A stretch of 64,000 nucleotides of DNA, taken from the NCBI GenBank assembly GCA_905250025.1, contig CAJNOJ010000029.1, forward strand, positions 434,001-498,000, in the 5' to 3' direction. This document shows positions 23,801 to 33,061 of the stretch, one piece after another (position 1 is the first letter of the stretch; the number at the start of each line of letters is the position of its first letter). The DNA is from Adineta ricciae (taxonomy: Eukaryota > Rotifera > Eurotatoria > Adinetida > Adinetidae). Under the pieces are notes generated by a model that saw only the letters and a list, made by a program, of their open reading frames with translations, ran no database searches and had not been told where the DNA came from. The position numbers and the translations under genes are program-made.

Positions 23801-24606
23801 GATAATCATGAGAAGTTTTGTAACGATAGACTTCTTGTCTATATTTAGGTCTACTGAATGATACCGATAAGCTTTTCTTGACAGAACATGCAACGATTAG
23901 TTCAGAGAATAGGCAATATCGCACTGACGATCAGGCACGAATCATTGAGCGTCAAGTAGTAGTCGAACGGCCAGTCGTAGTCGAACGGCCTGTCGTAGTC
24001 GAGAGGCCTGTAGTAGAAACTCGTGTGATAGTTGACGATAAGACTCAATCTAATGACCAGTCTTTGCATACACATGGTCATCATCATCACGTTCATGATC
24101 ACCGATGCCCAATTCACGTAAGAGTTTGACTTAGCCTAACGTGTTTGCAACTAACAATAATCTCTCAGAAATTAATGGTTTTCAAAAGAAAATTCTTACC
24201 TTTCTCTTGTAGAAAGACCGTAAAGTTGGTACTGTCGCAGGAAAAAAAACAACTGAAGTCACAACAACAACAACAACACAAGTTGACGATGCCAGACGAC
24301 GAGAAGAACTTGCTCGACAACGAGATGAAGCCACTCGACAGCGCGAAGCTTTGCTAAAACAACGCGAGGATCTTGTTCGACAAAACTTAACTTATCAACA
24401 AGAGCTGGCTAATCTCAAGGCTCGAGTAAGTAGTGAAAATCCATTGATACCACCTGAATAATACTTTCTTTTCAGTTTCAAGAAAATGCAGCTGCATGGG
24501 GTAGAGAAAAGGCTGAGCTCATTTCGAAAATCAATGATATCGATCAACCTGTAAGTTTCATCTTCTTAGTTCGTAAATCATTTCATATTCGTGGCTCTTC
24601 TAGTAA
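20834..24606 (+). CDS. CCDC33: CCDC33-like C2 and coiled-coil protein
   Basis: Seventeen coding exons were traced from 20834-20924 through 24476-24550, with the stop alone at 24604-24606; the product is 872 residues. The N-terminal half carries a C2-like domain (LLHILVHGAANLPMIDG, SPHWNEMIYADI, VIILIIDEPRQ) and a second C2-like part (SNHAALVIEFYGF, GWVGIRLD). A Pro/Gln-rich linker follows, then coiled coils (about 480-700; IRRVIQDVTQLRQQLG, RARELRLMRERLG-type heptads). After these come a tandem VVVERP repeat, a His-rich patch and a Glu/Arg/Gln coiled coil. Vertebrate CCDC33 is a testis- and cilium-associated C2/coiled-coil protein of similar build. The assignment rests on domain order and remembered similarity, so the symbol is moderately sure; the coding status is certain. 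Confidence 0.68.
23959..24012 (+). repeat. Three tandem 18-bp units in the CCDC33-like gene
   Basis: Units at 23959-23976, 23977-23994 and 23995-24012 differ at only a few bases and encode the hexapeptide VVERPV three times in frame. The near identity points to recent tandem duplication. Confidence 0.9.
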
Positions 24607-24815
24607 TATTCAACTGGCCAACAGAAACTTCAACTTCCTCAAATGTTCTATTTTTTTGTTCAATAATAAAAAAACTGAGTGCAAGGCAAACAGATGCTTT
24701 TGTCTTCACGACAGAGAGTATAAACAATATCTGACATGTAAAAAATAGTCACAAACAAGTATGAACATTGAAATATGTGCACAGAGAGAAAGAAATCAAA
24801 AAGTATCATTCATAT

Positions 24816-25550
24816 CTAATTCATATCTGAGCTGTAGCCACTACTAGCAGCCGAAAGTGGTGTAGTACAGATTGGTGATTGAACAGTGACACGTTGAAGA
24901 ATTCTTTCTTTTAATTGCTTATCAATATGGTGTAACTCATCGACAATTGCTTTTGATCGATGTTTATTCTCTTGATATTGCTGACGATTCAAAGGATGCC
25001 GATGACTCTTGATTTGACATTCAAGTTCAGTTAATTTTTCGTTCAGATGACAATGTTTCTCATGACGCAATTTGAAGTTAATTTGAAATTTCAACCAAGT
25101 CACTAAAAGAGTATCGTTCAACTTCAATTATGTCAAAATAACAGACTTACCTTTTGATAAAAGCAAGTTATTTGTTCTGTAGTCACGATTTTTCCAATCG
25201 ATTTCATGTTTATGATGACATTTGTTGCATAGTAATGTGTCGCAATGATAGCAAACATCCAATTTTTGATACGATTTACAATCGTAACATTTAGCGCTGA
25301 TCTGAAACGATCGATTGGCATCTGATTTGTCTTGTCGAATTTGTTCGACAAGTGTTGATACGATACGATTAACAGGTAGAATTTGTCCAAGGAAACGTGA
25401 TCGACAGAGAGGACAGGTGACAAATGAATGATTATTTACTGTTGAACGAAGACATTTACAACAAAATGTATGCGAACATGGTAATAAACGTGGATCATCG
25501 AAAAGATCCAGACAAACAGGGCATGTTAATGTTTCTTCAAATGATGGCAT
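24816..25550 (-). CDS. RING and B-box protein, short TRIM-like
   Basis: Two exons (25550-25151, 25102-24816) encode 228 residues. A C3HC4 RING occupies about 10-50 (CPVCLDLFDDPRLLPCSHTF, CPLCRSRFLG). A B-box-like zinc motif follows at about 85-120 (CYDC, CYHC, CNKCHHKHEIDW), then a charged helical region (HLNEKLTELECQIKSHRH, LHHIDKQLKERI). There is no C-terminal SPRY, NHL or filamin domain, so it is a minimal TRIM-type E3 ligase candidate. The ATG is preceded directly by a splice acceptor (TTTTAG then ATG, 25551 on the plus strand). It lies 81 bp downstream of the NDUFA6 stop on the same strand and converges with the CCDC33-like gene, leaving 209 bp between them. Confidence 0.8.
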
Positions 25551-25618
25551 CTAAAACTCCGAAGAAAAGGAACTAATCATATGGTAAATACAGATGGGGA
25601 GGGAGGAGAAGAAAAAGA

Positions 25619-25624
25619 TTTATT
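25619..25624 (-). promoter_or_regulatory. Poly(A) signal AATAAA of NDUFA6
   Basis: TTTATT on the plus strand is AATAAA on the minus strand, 7 nt after the NDUFA6 stop. It lies inside the 81 bp junction to the next gene. Confidence 0.6.
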
Positions 25625-25631
25625 CCGAATT

Positions 25632-26071
25632 TCAATGGCCTTCATAAAAACGTTCGAGAAAACCAACGGGCTTTTTCTTATATGTGTCCTTTTTGCGGTC
25701 CATAGTAGCTGTATTATGTTGTTGTCGCCAAATTTCAGCCGTCTCAACAAAATCCATTTGGCCACGAACGACAAGTAAATCAATAACACGCAAATCGGTT
25801 ACATGTTTGTTTCGCATGAAATTTTCCTGAAAGAAAAAAACAACGAAGAAATAGTTTGAATTTCAATGTTAAACTTCTCATAAACCTTAATCGCATCACG
25901 TAAGCGCGTTTCTGTCCAGTTGTTTTTGATGTAATCAACGCGAATGTAAGGAATTTGACGAAGCCAAATTTTATACAGATTTAAAACACGTCTTTTTGCT
26001 TCCCCATGATCTGCCGATAGAACTGGTCGAACCTGTTTCAACGTCTGAGGTAGACGCGTCGTTAACGACAT
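25632..26071 (-). CDS. NDUFA6: NADH dehydrogenase subunit NDUFA6 (B14, LYR protein)
   Basis: Two exons (26071-25886, 25826-25632) encode 126 residues, matching the 128-residue family length. It belongs to the LYR/complex I superfamily, and the tripeptide reads LYK here (RRVLNLYKIWLRQIP). The second exon aligns closely with mammalian B14: NKHVTDLRVIDLLVVRGQMD corresponds to [20 protein letters not shown], and GFLERFYEGH to DFLSKFYVGH. It is an accessory matrix-arm subunit of mitochondrial complex I that carries the acyl-carrier protein. A splice acceptor ends 8 nt before the ATG (26080-26082). It lies in tandem between the E2 gene and the RING gene. Confidence 0.93.
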
Positions 26072-26746
26072 TGAATAATCTGAATTTGTAGTAGATATTT
26101 ATTCAAAAGAAAATAGCTGGGTTGAAAACAATCAGCGAAAAATTCTGGATTCTCAAACCGAGACGAACAATTGGAGAATACGCTGCAACAGGAGAACCTA
26201 TCTCTATGCGTTTGATAGTCGTCCGATAGATGGTGCTCGTTCTGAAGGCGCTTACACTCTACTTGCCCTTTTTTTTCGAAGAGGCCACCAATTCTGAACA
26301 TTGTAGTTGTAGATGAAAGATGTATTAAATGAAACTGATGAAAACACACGTACGAAATTTGAATCTCTCGGTTTCTCCGTGATGTGCCTTTTGAAGTTTA
26401 TTTTTCCGAGTCCTCTCTTCTATTTGTTTATGATATAAAAGTTGAACCGATCTTATTTGTGTCATGAATCTTTGTCAACAGCAGCCTTCGCATTTCTCGT
26501 ATTTTATATAATGCTGATTATCATATAATAAATCTTGATTCTATATAGTTACTTCGCTCACATCGCATCAGACGATATCAGGTTACGCCCGTCATCATCC
26601 ATGTGTATTATTGTACTTCAATAGCTAGAAACAGTGCTCTATATATATATATATATATAATATATAGACATGTATATATAAAGTTTGTATTGGGAAAACA
26701 TGTTCAAAACAAAGATGGAACGTGTTTTCTAAGTGTTCGTCTCAAC
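26072..26746. other. Spacer between the E2 gene and NDUFA6
   Basis: It contains the E2 3' end. A 79-residue minus-strand frame starting at 26301 has no recognisable domain and is not supported. A (TA)n tract lies at about 26640-26668. Confidence 0.5.
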
Positions 26747-27552
26747 TTAGGTCGTTATAGGTTGAGCGTGCGCGGCCGTGTATTTGCGTGCTGTTTCGTA
26801 GAATTCTTGAGGATCCTTCAAAATCTGTTGCGCTATGACTGGCACAACGGGGCTTTCAGTACTTGGGTCCGCCAGTAACTCGATTATTTGAAGTAAAACT
26901 ATAAATGAAAATCGAACGCATAGAAATCTTTTTCAATCGAATTCATTTTACTTGTAACGATCGACAGATTTGGTGTCCATTTTTCACCAAGAACATCAAG
27001 ACCTACAAGATGAACAGTACTAATCGTATAGATCCTTTTCTTTTTCTCAACGCTTACAGATGCTTCCATCATCTTTGATTGATGGATGATACACCGGTGT
27101 CGCGAATTTAACCTAAAGATAGCAAAGTCCATTCGAATGAATCATTCGCCAGTAGAGAACAAAGTACTTTAGGCGGTTTAAATGGAAAATCTGTCGGCAT
27201 AGTAATATCAAGCGTGAAAATATGATTAGCATATGGCGAATTATCCTATAGGAAGAAAATAAAAACAGATAGTTAATATATAGAAACTACGATGAGATTT
27301 ATTCTACTGACTGGCCCAACAATTTTAGCTTCCAACTGTAATACTGAAATAGATGATTGATAGTCGAAACAAGAAATGGTGGAAAGTGTCCGTTACACTT
27401 ACTATCGCTGCCTTTTGGTTCTAGTTTATTAATTTGTGCGGAATTTTCTTTTGCAGCGTTGAATTCCTATAGAAAAAGGCAAGATAAGTCTATATCTTGA
27501 TTGTTTTCCTTCTTGAAATTACTTTCAATAATCGACGTTGAATCATAGCCAT
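26747..27552 (-). CDS. Ubiquitin-conjugating enzyme E2 (class I) with HPS motif
   Basis: Seven small exons (27552-27523, 27466-27403, 27343-27312, 27245-27168, 27112-27058, 27002-26952, 26898-26747) encode 153 residues, a full UBC fold with no large extension. Visible landmarks are the helix-1 start RRLLKEFNAA, FPFKPPKVKF, YHPSIKDDGSICLDVLGEKW with the catalytic Cys at residue 87, and NLSIVTILLQIIELLADPS. The helix after ADPSTESPVVP ends in ARKYTAAHA. Overall it resembles the UBE2D/E group, but it is divergent. The HPN motif before the active Cys reads HPS. It would carry ubiquitin or a ubiquitin-like protein from E1 to E3. The exact E2 subfamily is not resolved. A TAG acceptor sits one base before the ATG. 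Confidence 0.9.
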
Positions 27553-29653
27553 GCTAGTTTTTATCAACTATATCAATATGGACAAAATAAACAAGTACCA
27601 AATGAAATCGAGTTGAATAAAAAATAAAAATAGATTTTAGTAAGAATATAGTTTAAGAGAAAGAAAGTTCTGATTGGTTGATTAAACTATGGATATGGAT
27701 ATTAGACAAAGCTTTTCTCGCAGTAGTCTGACATCTGTTGAGTTCAATACGATGATCTTTTGACAGTAATTCTTCATCTTGAAGGCACAGTTTTAACTGG
27801 AGATTGTCTCTTGACCGTGAGGGCGAAAAGTACGGATCAGCGTGTGATTCTAGGTTTATTCAATTCTCATCCATTTTTACGCTAGCCTCCACAACCAAGC
27901 GAAGACCGAGGAAAAAGCAACACGCAAGCAATATGTGAGTGAAAATGCAATATAAAAGTGGCACTTTTCGATGTTTTCGAGTAAAGAAAAACACGCAAAA
28001 AGCCTATGCTCATGGATATCGAAAAGAAGAAATATAGCATCGAGGCATATAATCTATCCGACTTAAAATGGTTATTTGTAGATTTATCAAATGTAACCGT
28101 GCGTGCCTTGAACTTGATTTATTCTTCGAATCAAAACAGAAAACAATTTTATCTTTTTTTTGTACAAAATAAGTAAAGCCTTTCTCAGCTTTTGCAACTT
28201 TGATACACTACCATGAGGAAATATACCTATGACAGTAAGTTGCTTTCAGCTCTCTACTGATGTTTGACACAAAACTGTGTTTTGGTTAGACACGCCAGTG
28301 AAGAAGTATAATGGTACTCTTTTATAAAATATTTTATTACCAGTTTCCTTTTAGATGAACGTGTTGCTTGAATAACAAAATGCAATACAGAGCTGCGGAT
28401 TTACTATTATTGAATATGAAAACAGGTCAATATTAATACGGTGTTATAAAACAGAGTCATATTAATGTAGACCACCCTCACCACCAGGATACACTATGCC
28501 AGAATCTACTGATAGAACCTTAAATCTCGCTAATACGCTGGCGATGGTTTAAAAAGCCTTTCATTCATGGAACTTGCTGCATACAAAAAATCAATTATGG
28601 ATTTTAATAAAATTTGCAAAAATACAGGCGTATCAGCTAGAGGGAGTAATCGGTTCCCTAGAAAAAAAAACTTTCTAGCTGGAAGTTTAAGAAGAATGTT
28701 ATAAAAATCAGCTTATTCGATGCAAAATTAAACTCTGCGCCGAATAAAATCCAAATCAAATTTTCTTAATCGGTTTCTCATCAATAAAAATATCATCATC
28801 TAATTCAGAATCGAACTCCGCATCGATAGAGCTCTGTTTCTTGTACCAGAATTCATTTGACCATAAATTTTTGTGTCATTTTTGGTTTTCTAATGCTAGG
28901 CTCGCTAGAATGCGGAATATATGATTCTTCTTCTTCTTCTTCTGAGAACAATGAATCAACTAGATCATGATGACAAATTAAAAAGTCAGACGCAGGTACT
29001 GGAACATGATTAAATATAAAAATACAGTTCCACTTGTATTAGATTAATTCTTTCTGATGTGGCCCATGTACTCATGTCCCAATAAGAGGAGATTCTAAGT
29101 GATCTCATATTGTCTTTATCATCAGTGTGGATTTACTCGGTTCACCACACGATTAACTCAGTTTATATAGCTTCAAACATTTTCTATGTCTCATGGGACG
29201 CTACGATTGTGCTATTAGAATACTTTGCTAATCGATTAAATCGTAGTTTATTTTCTACATATGAATGAAATCGTATCCCTGAAAATAAAGGCAGCCATCT
29301 GTTAGAACACTGAGCTAAGTTGTGGACATGTTTAATTGAGACTTCGTCAATAGTGAAACATGCGTACTTGTATGACACTGCAACAGTTTTGTTTATAGAT
29401 GCATCTCTTGAGCATGTTCTCCTTATTATTGAAATTGTGGAGAATTTTAATCACTAGACTAACGTTTTTAAGAACTTGTCTATGTTTCGTAATTAATTGC
29501 GACATTACATTTACCTGCTCGTAAACTTTGTAATGTGAATATATAATAATCATATTTAACTTTATTTCAGACTATATTAACTGTGGTTTGTATTTTAATG
29601 AAAAGACAACGAAATACATGCACATGTATATATATATATAGGAGATATTTGAA
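27553..29653. other. 2.1 kb spacer with decayed coding-like stretches
   Basis: No intact gene was found. On the minus strand, several stretches look once-coding: an acidic run of Glu codons near 28930 followed by residues such as YIPHSSEPS, a DELDDDIF-like acidic patch near 28800, and two overlapping open frames at 29184-29553. They are interrupted and low in GC. This could be an old pseudogene or a degraded mobile element; no terminal repeats or catalytic motif were identified, so no family is assigned. Confidence 0.35.
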
Positions 29654-30808
29654 TTAGATTAATTGTTCAAGTTCGTCAGCTGAACGAGAAAGATATGATG
29701 CTGCTTCACGGTAGGCATTAACAAGAAGTTTAATAGAATTGGATTCAGAACCAGATAATTTCATTTGCTTCGCTGATTTATTCACTAATGAGTCACTTGT
29801 TCCTAGAATGAAACCGAAAACATACAATTAGATCGAACGTATGCAAAGAAACTGATGATATAGCAACCATTCGTATGCGTATGGGGTGTAACAAGCGTTG
29901 GCGGAAGCGGAGGTGGTGGTGGTGCTAATGGTGTTGTGTTAGTTAAAGATTGTAAGAAATTCGACGGAGAAAAATTTGGACGGAACAATGATGATGCCGG
30001 ATTTGGGCCATTTGAAGCAGCAGCTGCTGAAAAGTATGCAGATAGATCAAGTGATGGACGAAACTGTTGCGAAAAAGCATGTCGAAGAAAGTCAGCATCA
30101 AATGCTGATAACGTCGATGTTGGTGATGTAACCAAATCAGACTATCAATATATATAATTTATGAAGTTTTTTTAAATATTTTCCCAGACAATTACTGTTT
30201 TTGATGTTGAATTATTGGAAGTTGAATTTGATCGATTCTTTTTGCTAGTATTCTCATTTGTGTTAAAGCGATCGTTAGTCGTAGATAGTGCACTTGTATG
30301 ATCCTATCCACGTAAATATACGACGTTTTTATGTAATAAGAAATGTTTCTACTTGATGTAAGAATGGGCTGGTTGTGTGAGGATGCAGTGAAGATGGTTG
30401 ATGAGATTTACGTGCTTTTAACACACCGCGAATTATTCGTCGAATGCGATCAAGCGATAAATCACGATATTCTTCGATACAAGCTGTTTCTAATGCTTTC
30501 ACTTGTTCATCGTACGTGGAGCCAAGTGAGGTTGATTCATTGATTGATGTTTGAATGAATGTCTTAATTAAGGGAAGGGAAAGACACAAATTTAAACAAT
30601 TTGTAGATTTCCTTAGACTTACTTTAAGACTTCGCATACGTTGTTGGGATTCATTTTCTCGCTTGACTTTATTGCTATTGCTATTGTTGTTTGATTCAAC
30701 TGGATTTGGTGTATCATCTTGGTCTGGTTCTTGTATTGATTTAATCGTTAGCGTTTCACTTGTATTGTGTGGTGATCGAGAACGATCTCTTGACGAATGA
30801 GCAAGCAT
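29654..30808 (-). CDS. NOL4: NOL4-like nuclear protein
   Basis: Five exons (30808-30623, 30562-30353, 30303-30196, 30141-29868, 29802-29654) encode 308 residues. The N-terminus is Ser/Arg/Asn-rich (RDRSRSPHN). Exon 2 holds a folded helical segment (YDEQVKALETACIEEYRDLS, RIRRIIRGVLKARK). Exon 4 holds LDLSAYFSAAAASN and a run of Pro residues. The C-terminus is AYREAASYLSRSADELEQLI, which I match to the conserved C-terminal motif of NOL4/NOL4L. NOL4 proteins are nuclear and poorly understood; vertebrate forms are longer, with an extra N-terminal region. A 3' splice acceptor lies directly before the ATG (30811-30813), so a 5' leader or upstream exon exists. Family assignment is moderate; coding status is strong. 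Confidence 0.6.
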
Positions 30809-32090
30809 TTCTAAATAGAATGTATGATCATCTACTCGACATAAGTTCTAAAGACAAATCTCGGCATGAAATAATAAAAAAGAAGCAAGAAAGAAAAGTC
30901 TCTTTGACGTTTTCCTTTTCTGTTCTTCTTCTCTCTTTCTTTCTTTGTCATCATCATCATATATTTCTTGGAGTTCCTCTGTCATTATCTATGAAAATAC
31001 GTAGTGATGAGTGAATAAACCTGGTACGTTCTATACTTTTCTCTCGTTTTTCTCGCTATTAATCTGTTGACGCTTTACCGCATGTTTAGGTTGACATGTT
31101 CGTCGACCTGTCGTACTAATAGAACGATGCTTGAATCAATTTCAGAGAAAAAATTTTGAGCTATATAGGAGAGGAAAGCTTCGTAGAAAGGACGGAAGAC
31201 TATCTTCCTGCCTTGTTCTCTCCCTCCCTAAAAAAGTCTTGCTCTTTCTTTTTGACTAAAAGACATGTCGTCACTGTAATCAACGAGGGTGAAAGCCGGT
31301 AAACGTCTTTATATGTTCGATGTCGGTAAACTATTAAAAACAGAAAGAGAATGTAGCAGTGAGTATGCTTATTCCGCTCGTCTAACAAAGAAATTGATAA
31401 TGAAGACGAACGACAAGGCATTCTACACTGCTACTACTCATATAACTTTTCCGTCACTTCATCTTCTTCCCCAAAACCGGTGTGCTCATTCTTTCCAACG
31501 AAGACGACAATTCTTTTCCTCGTCGCCCAAAAAATTACGCTGACGATGAAGAAGATCATGTTTTCTATTCTTAAACGGAATGATGTAAGATGAATGAACA
31601 CACACACACATACAATATAGGTTAGATTCTATCTCGTAGCAACAATTTACTTTACCTTGACAGTGCGACGGAAGTCGAATAGTGGCGTTAGAATAAAAGT
31701 AAAAGAAAAAATCTTATCAACAATATTAGCACTAACTCATTTTACATAATGACAACGGATATATATCTAATCAATATATAAGTTACACTTTTGGAAACAT
31801 TGCATTTGGCTATCCCATTCATTTTGATTATTAATCTTTACAGATTATTCAAAATATTTCCTGTACTTCGTAATTCTGTAGCAAATTTATCCGCGCCGCT
31901 TTTCGTTTACTTTGAATCAAATCAACAGCATCATCTATCTGCATATACGTCTCATTTGTTAACCAATAGAAAATTTTCACATGTCCTTGTTAGTAGTCAA
32001 TATGGACATATTTCTTGAAATGTGTTTCTCTCACTTCTTGACTTGTGATTGTTCCATCAAAAGCTATTTATAGATCTAACTGTTTACATA
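30809..32090. other. Intergenic region between NOL4-like and METTL26 (divergent)
   Basis: It holds two promoters. Short open frames at 30760-31543 lack domains. A splice acceptor ending at 32073 precedes the METTL26 ATG by 17 nt. Confidence 0.5.
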
Positions 32091-32771
32091 ATGAATAGTG
32101 GCAATGAAAACGATCAGGCTCAACAACCCTTTCCTGATAAACTTGTTTTTCCAGCTGCTGAAAATAACAAACAACCGATCTTAGAAGTTTTGCTCAATCA
32201 TATTATTCCTGATTCAACACCTATTTCTGTTCTCGAAATCGCATCAGGCGCTGGACAACACATCGTACATTTTGCTGCTCATTTTCCGTTAGCGACATTT
32301 CAGCCATCCGACGTCGATTCATCATACTTTAAAAGCATTCGAGCTCATATTGATGAATATGATGTAAATGCATTTACAAAAAACATTCTTCCACCTTTAA
32401 CTGTCGACGTTCTTTCATCAACAAATCCAATCAAGGATCATTCGTACGATTTTGTTTACTGTTGCAATCTTATTCATATCACACCAATTGAATGTACCAA
32501 GGGTTTGTTTTCAGTAGCAGATAAAGCATTGAAACCGAACGGTAGTCTCATCACTTATGGACCCTATGCACTGGCTGGCGACGGAAGAATTACACCTGAA
32601 AGTAATCGACGCTTTCATGCTCACTTACAAGCAAAAGATTCGAGATTGGGCTTAAGAAGTATAGACGAATTGGTGGCTATTGCTCACGAACATCATATGG
32701 AATTGAAACGGACATTCGATATGCCTGCGAATAATAAAATTCTTTGGTGGATCAAAACCAAAGATTCATAA
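32091..32771 (+). CDS. METTL26: METTL26 (UPF0585) SAM-dependent methyltransferase-like protein
   Basis: A single coding exon gives 226 residues (human about 204). It is recognised along its whole length: LVFPAAENNKQPILEVL, the SAM-binding motif I VLEIASGAGQHIVHFA at about 47-62, FQPSDVDSSY (motif II acidic residue), CNLIHITPIECTKGLF, LITYGPYALAGDGRITPESN and the C-terminal DMPANNKILWWIK. The family adopts a Rossmann methyltransferase fold; its substrate is not established. I used the ATG at 32091 because the frame upstream has no ATG and a splice acceptor lies between. An AATAAA poly(A) signal is at 32807-32812. It is in tandem with ATRX, 290 bp upstream of it. Confidence 0.93.
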   Translation: MNSGNENDQAQQPFPDKLVFPAAENNKQPILEVLLNHIIPDSTPISVLEIASGAGQHIVHFAAHFPLATFQPSDVDSSYFKSIRAHIDEYDVNAFTKNILPPLTVDVLSSTNPIKDHSYDFVYCCNLIHITPIECTKGLFSVADKALKPNGSLITYGPYALAGDGRITPESNRRFHAHLQAKDSRLGLRSIDELVAIAHEHHMELKRTFDMPANNKILWWIKTKDS

Positions 32772-33061
32772 TGCACTTTGTTTTATTTTATAACTGTAGT
32801 ACATTTAATAAAAGAAAAATTGTAACGTAATTTCATGATTGTTTGAAAAAGATCACAAGTATATCCATTGCGATGTCTCTATTCTGTCTATCTACATATG
32901 AAGATTTAACAAAAGAACGAACAAAGAAGAAAGGAAAAGACACTACCGAATGTAAACATTTGTTTTCTTTCAAATCGCCAGTGCGTCACTGTTCGTACAA
33001 AAGCTACGTACAGCGAATGATTTGTTAATTATTCTTTTTTTAAATAAATTCCGTTGTCATT

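Noticed and set aside
26062-26349. Minus-strand 95-codon frame upstream of NDUFA6
   Set aside because: It has no domain, and the NDUFA6 leader acceptor falls inside it; more likely 5' flank.
28801-28830. GAATCGAAC-like string resembling a tRNA T-arm on the minus strand
   Set aside because: No matching acceptor, D or anticodon arm was found; the string lies in a decayed coding-like stretch (Asp/Glu codons).
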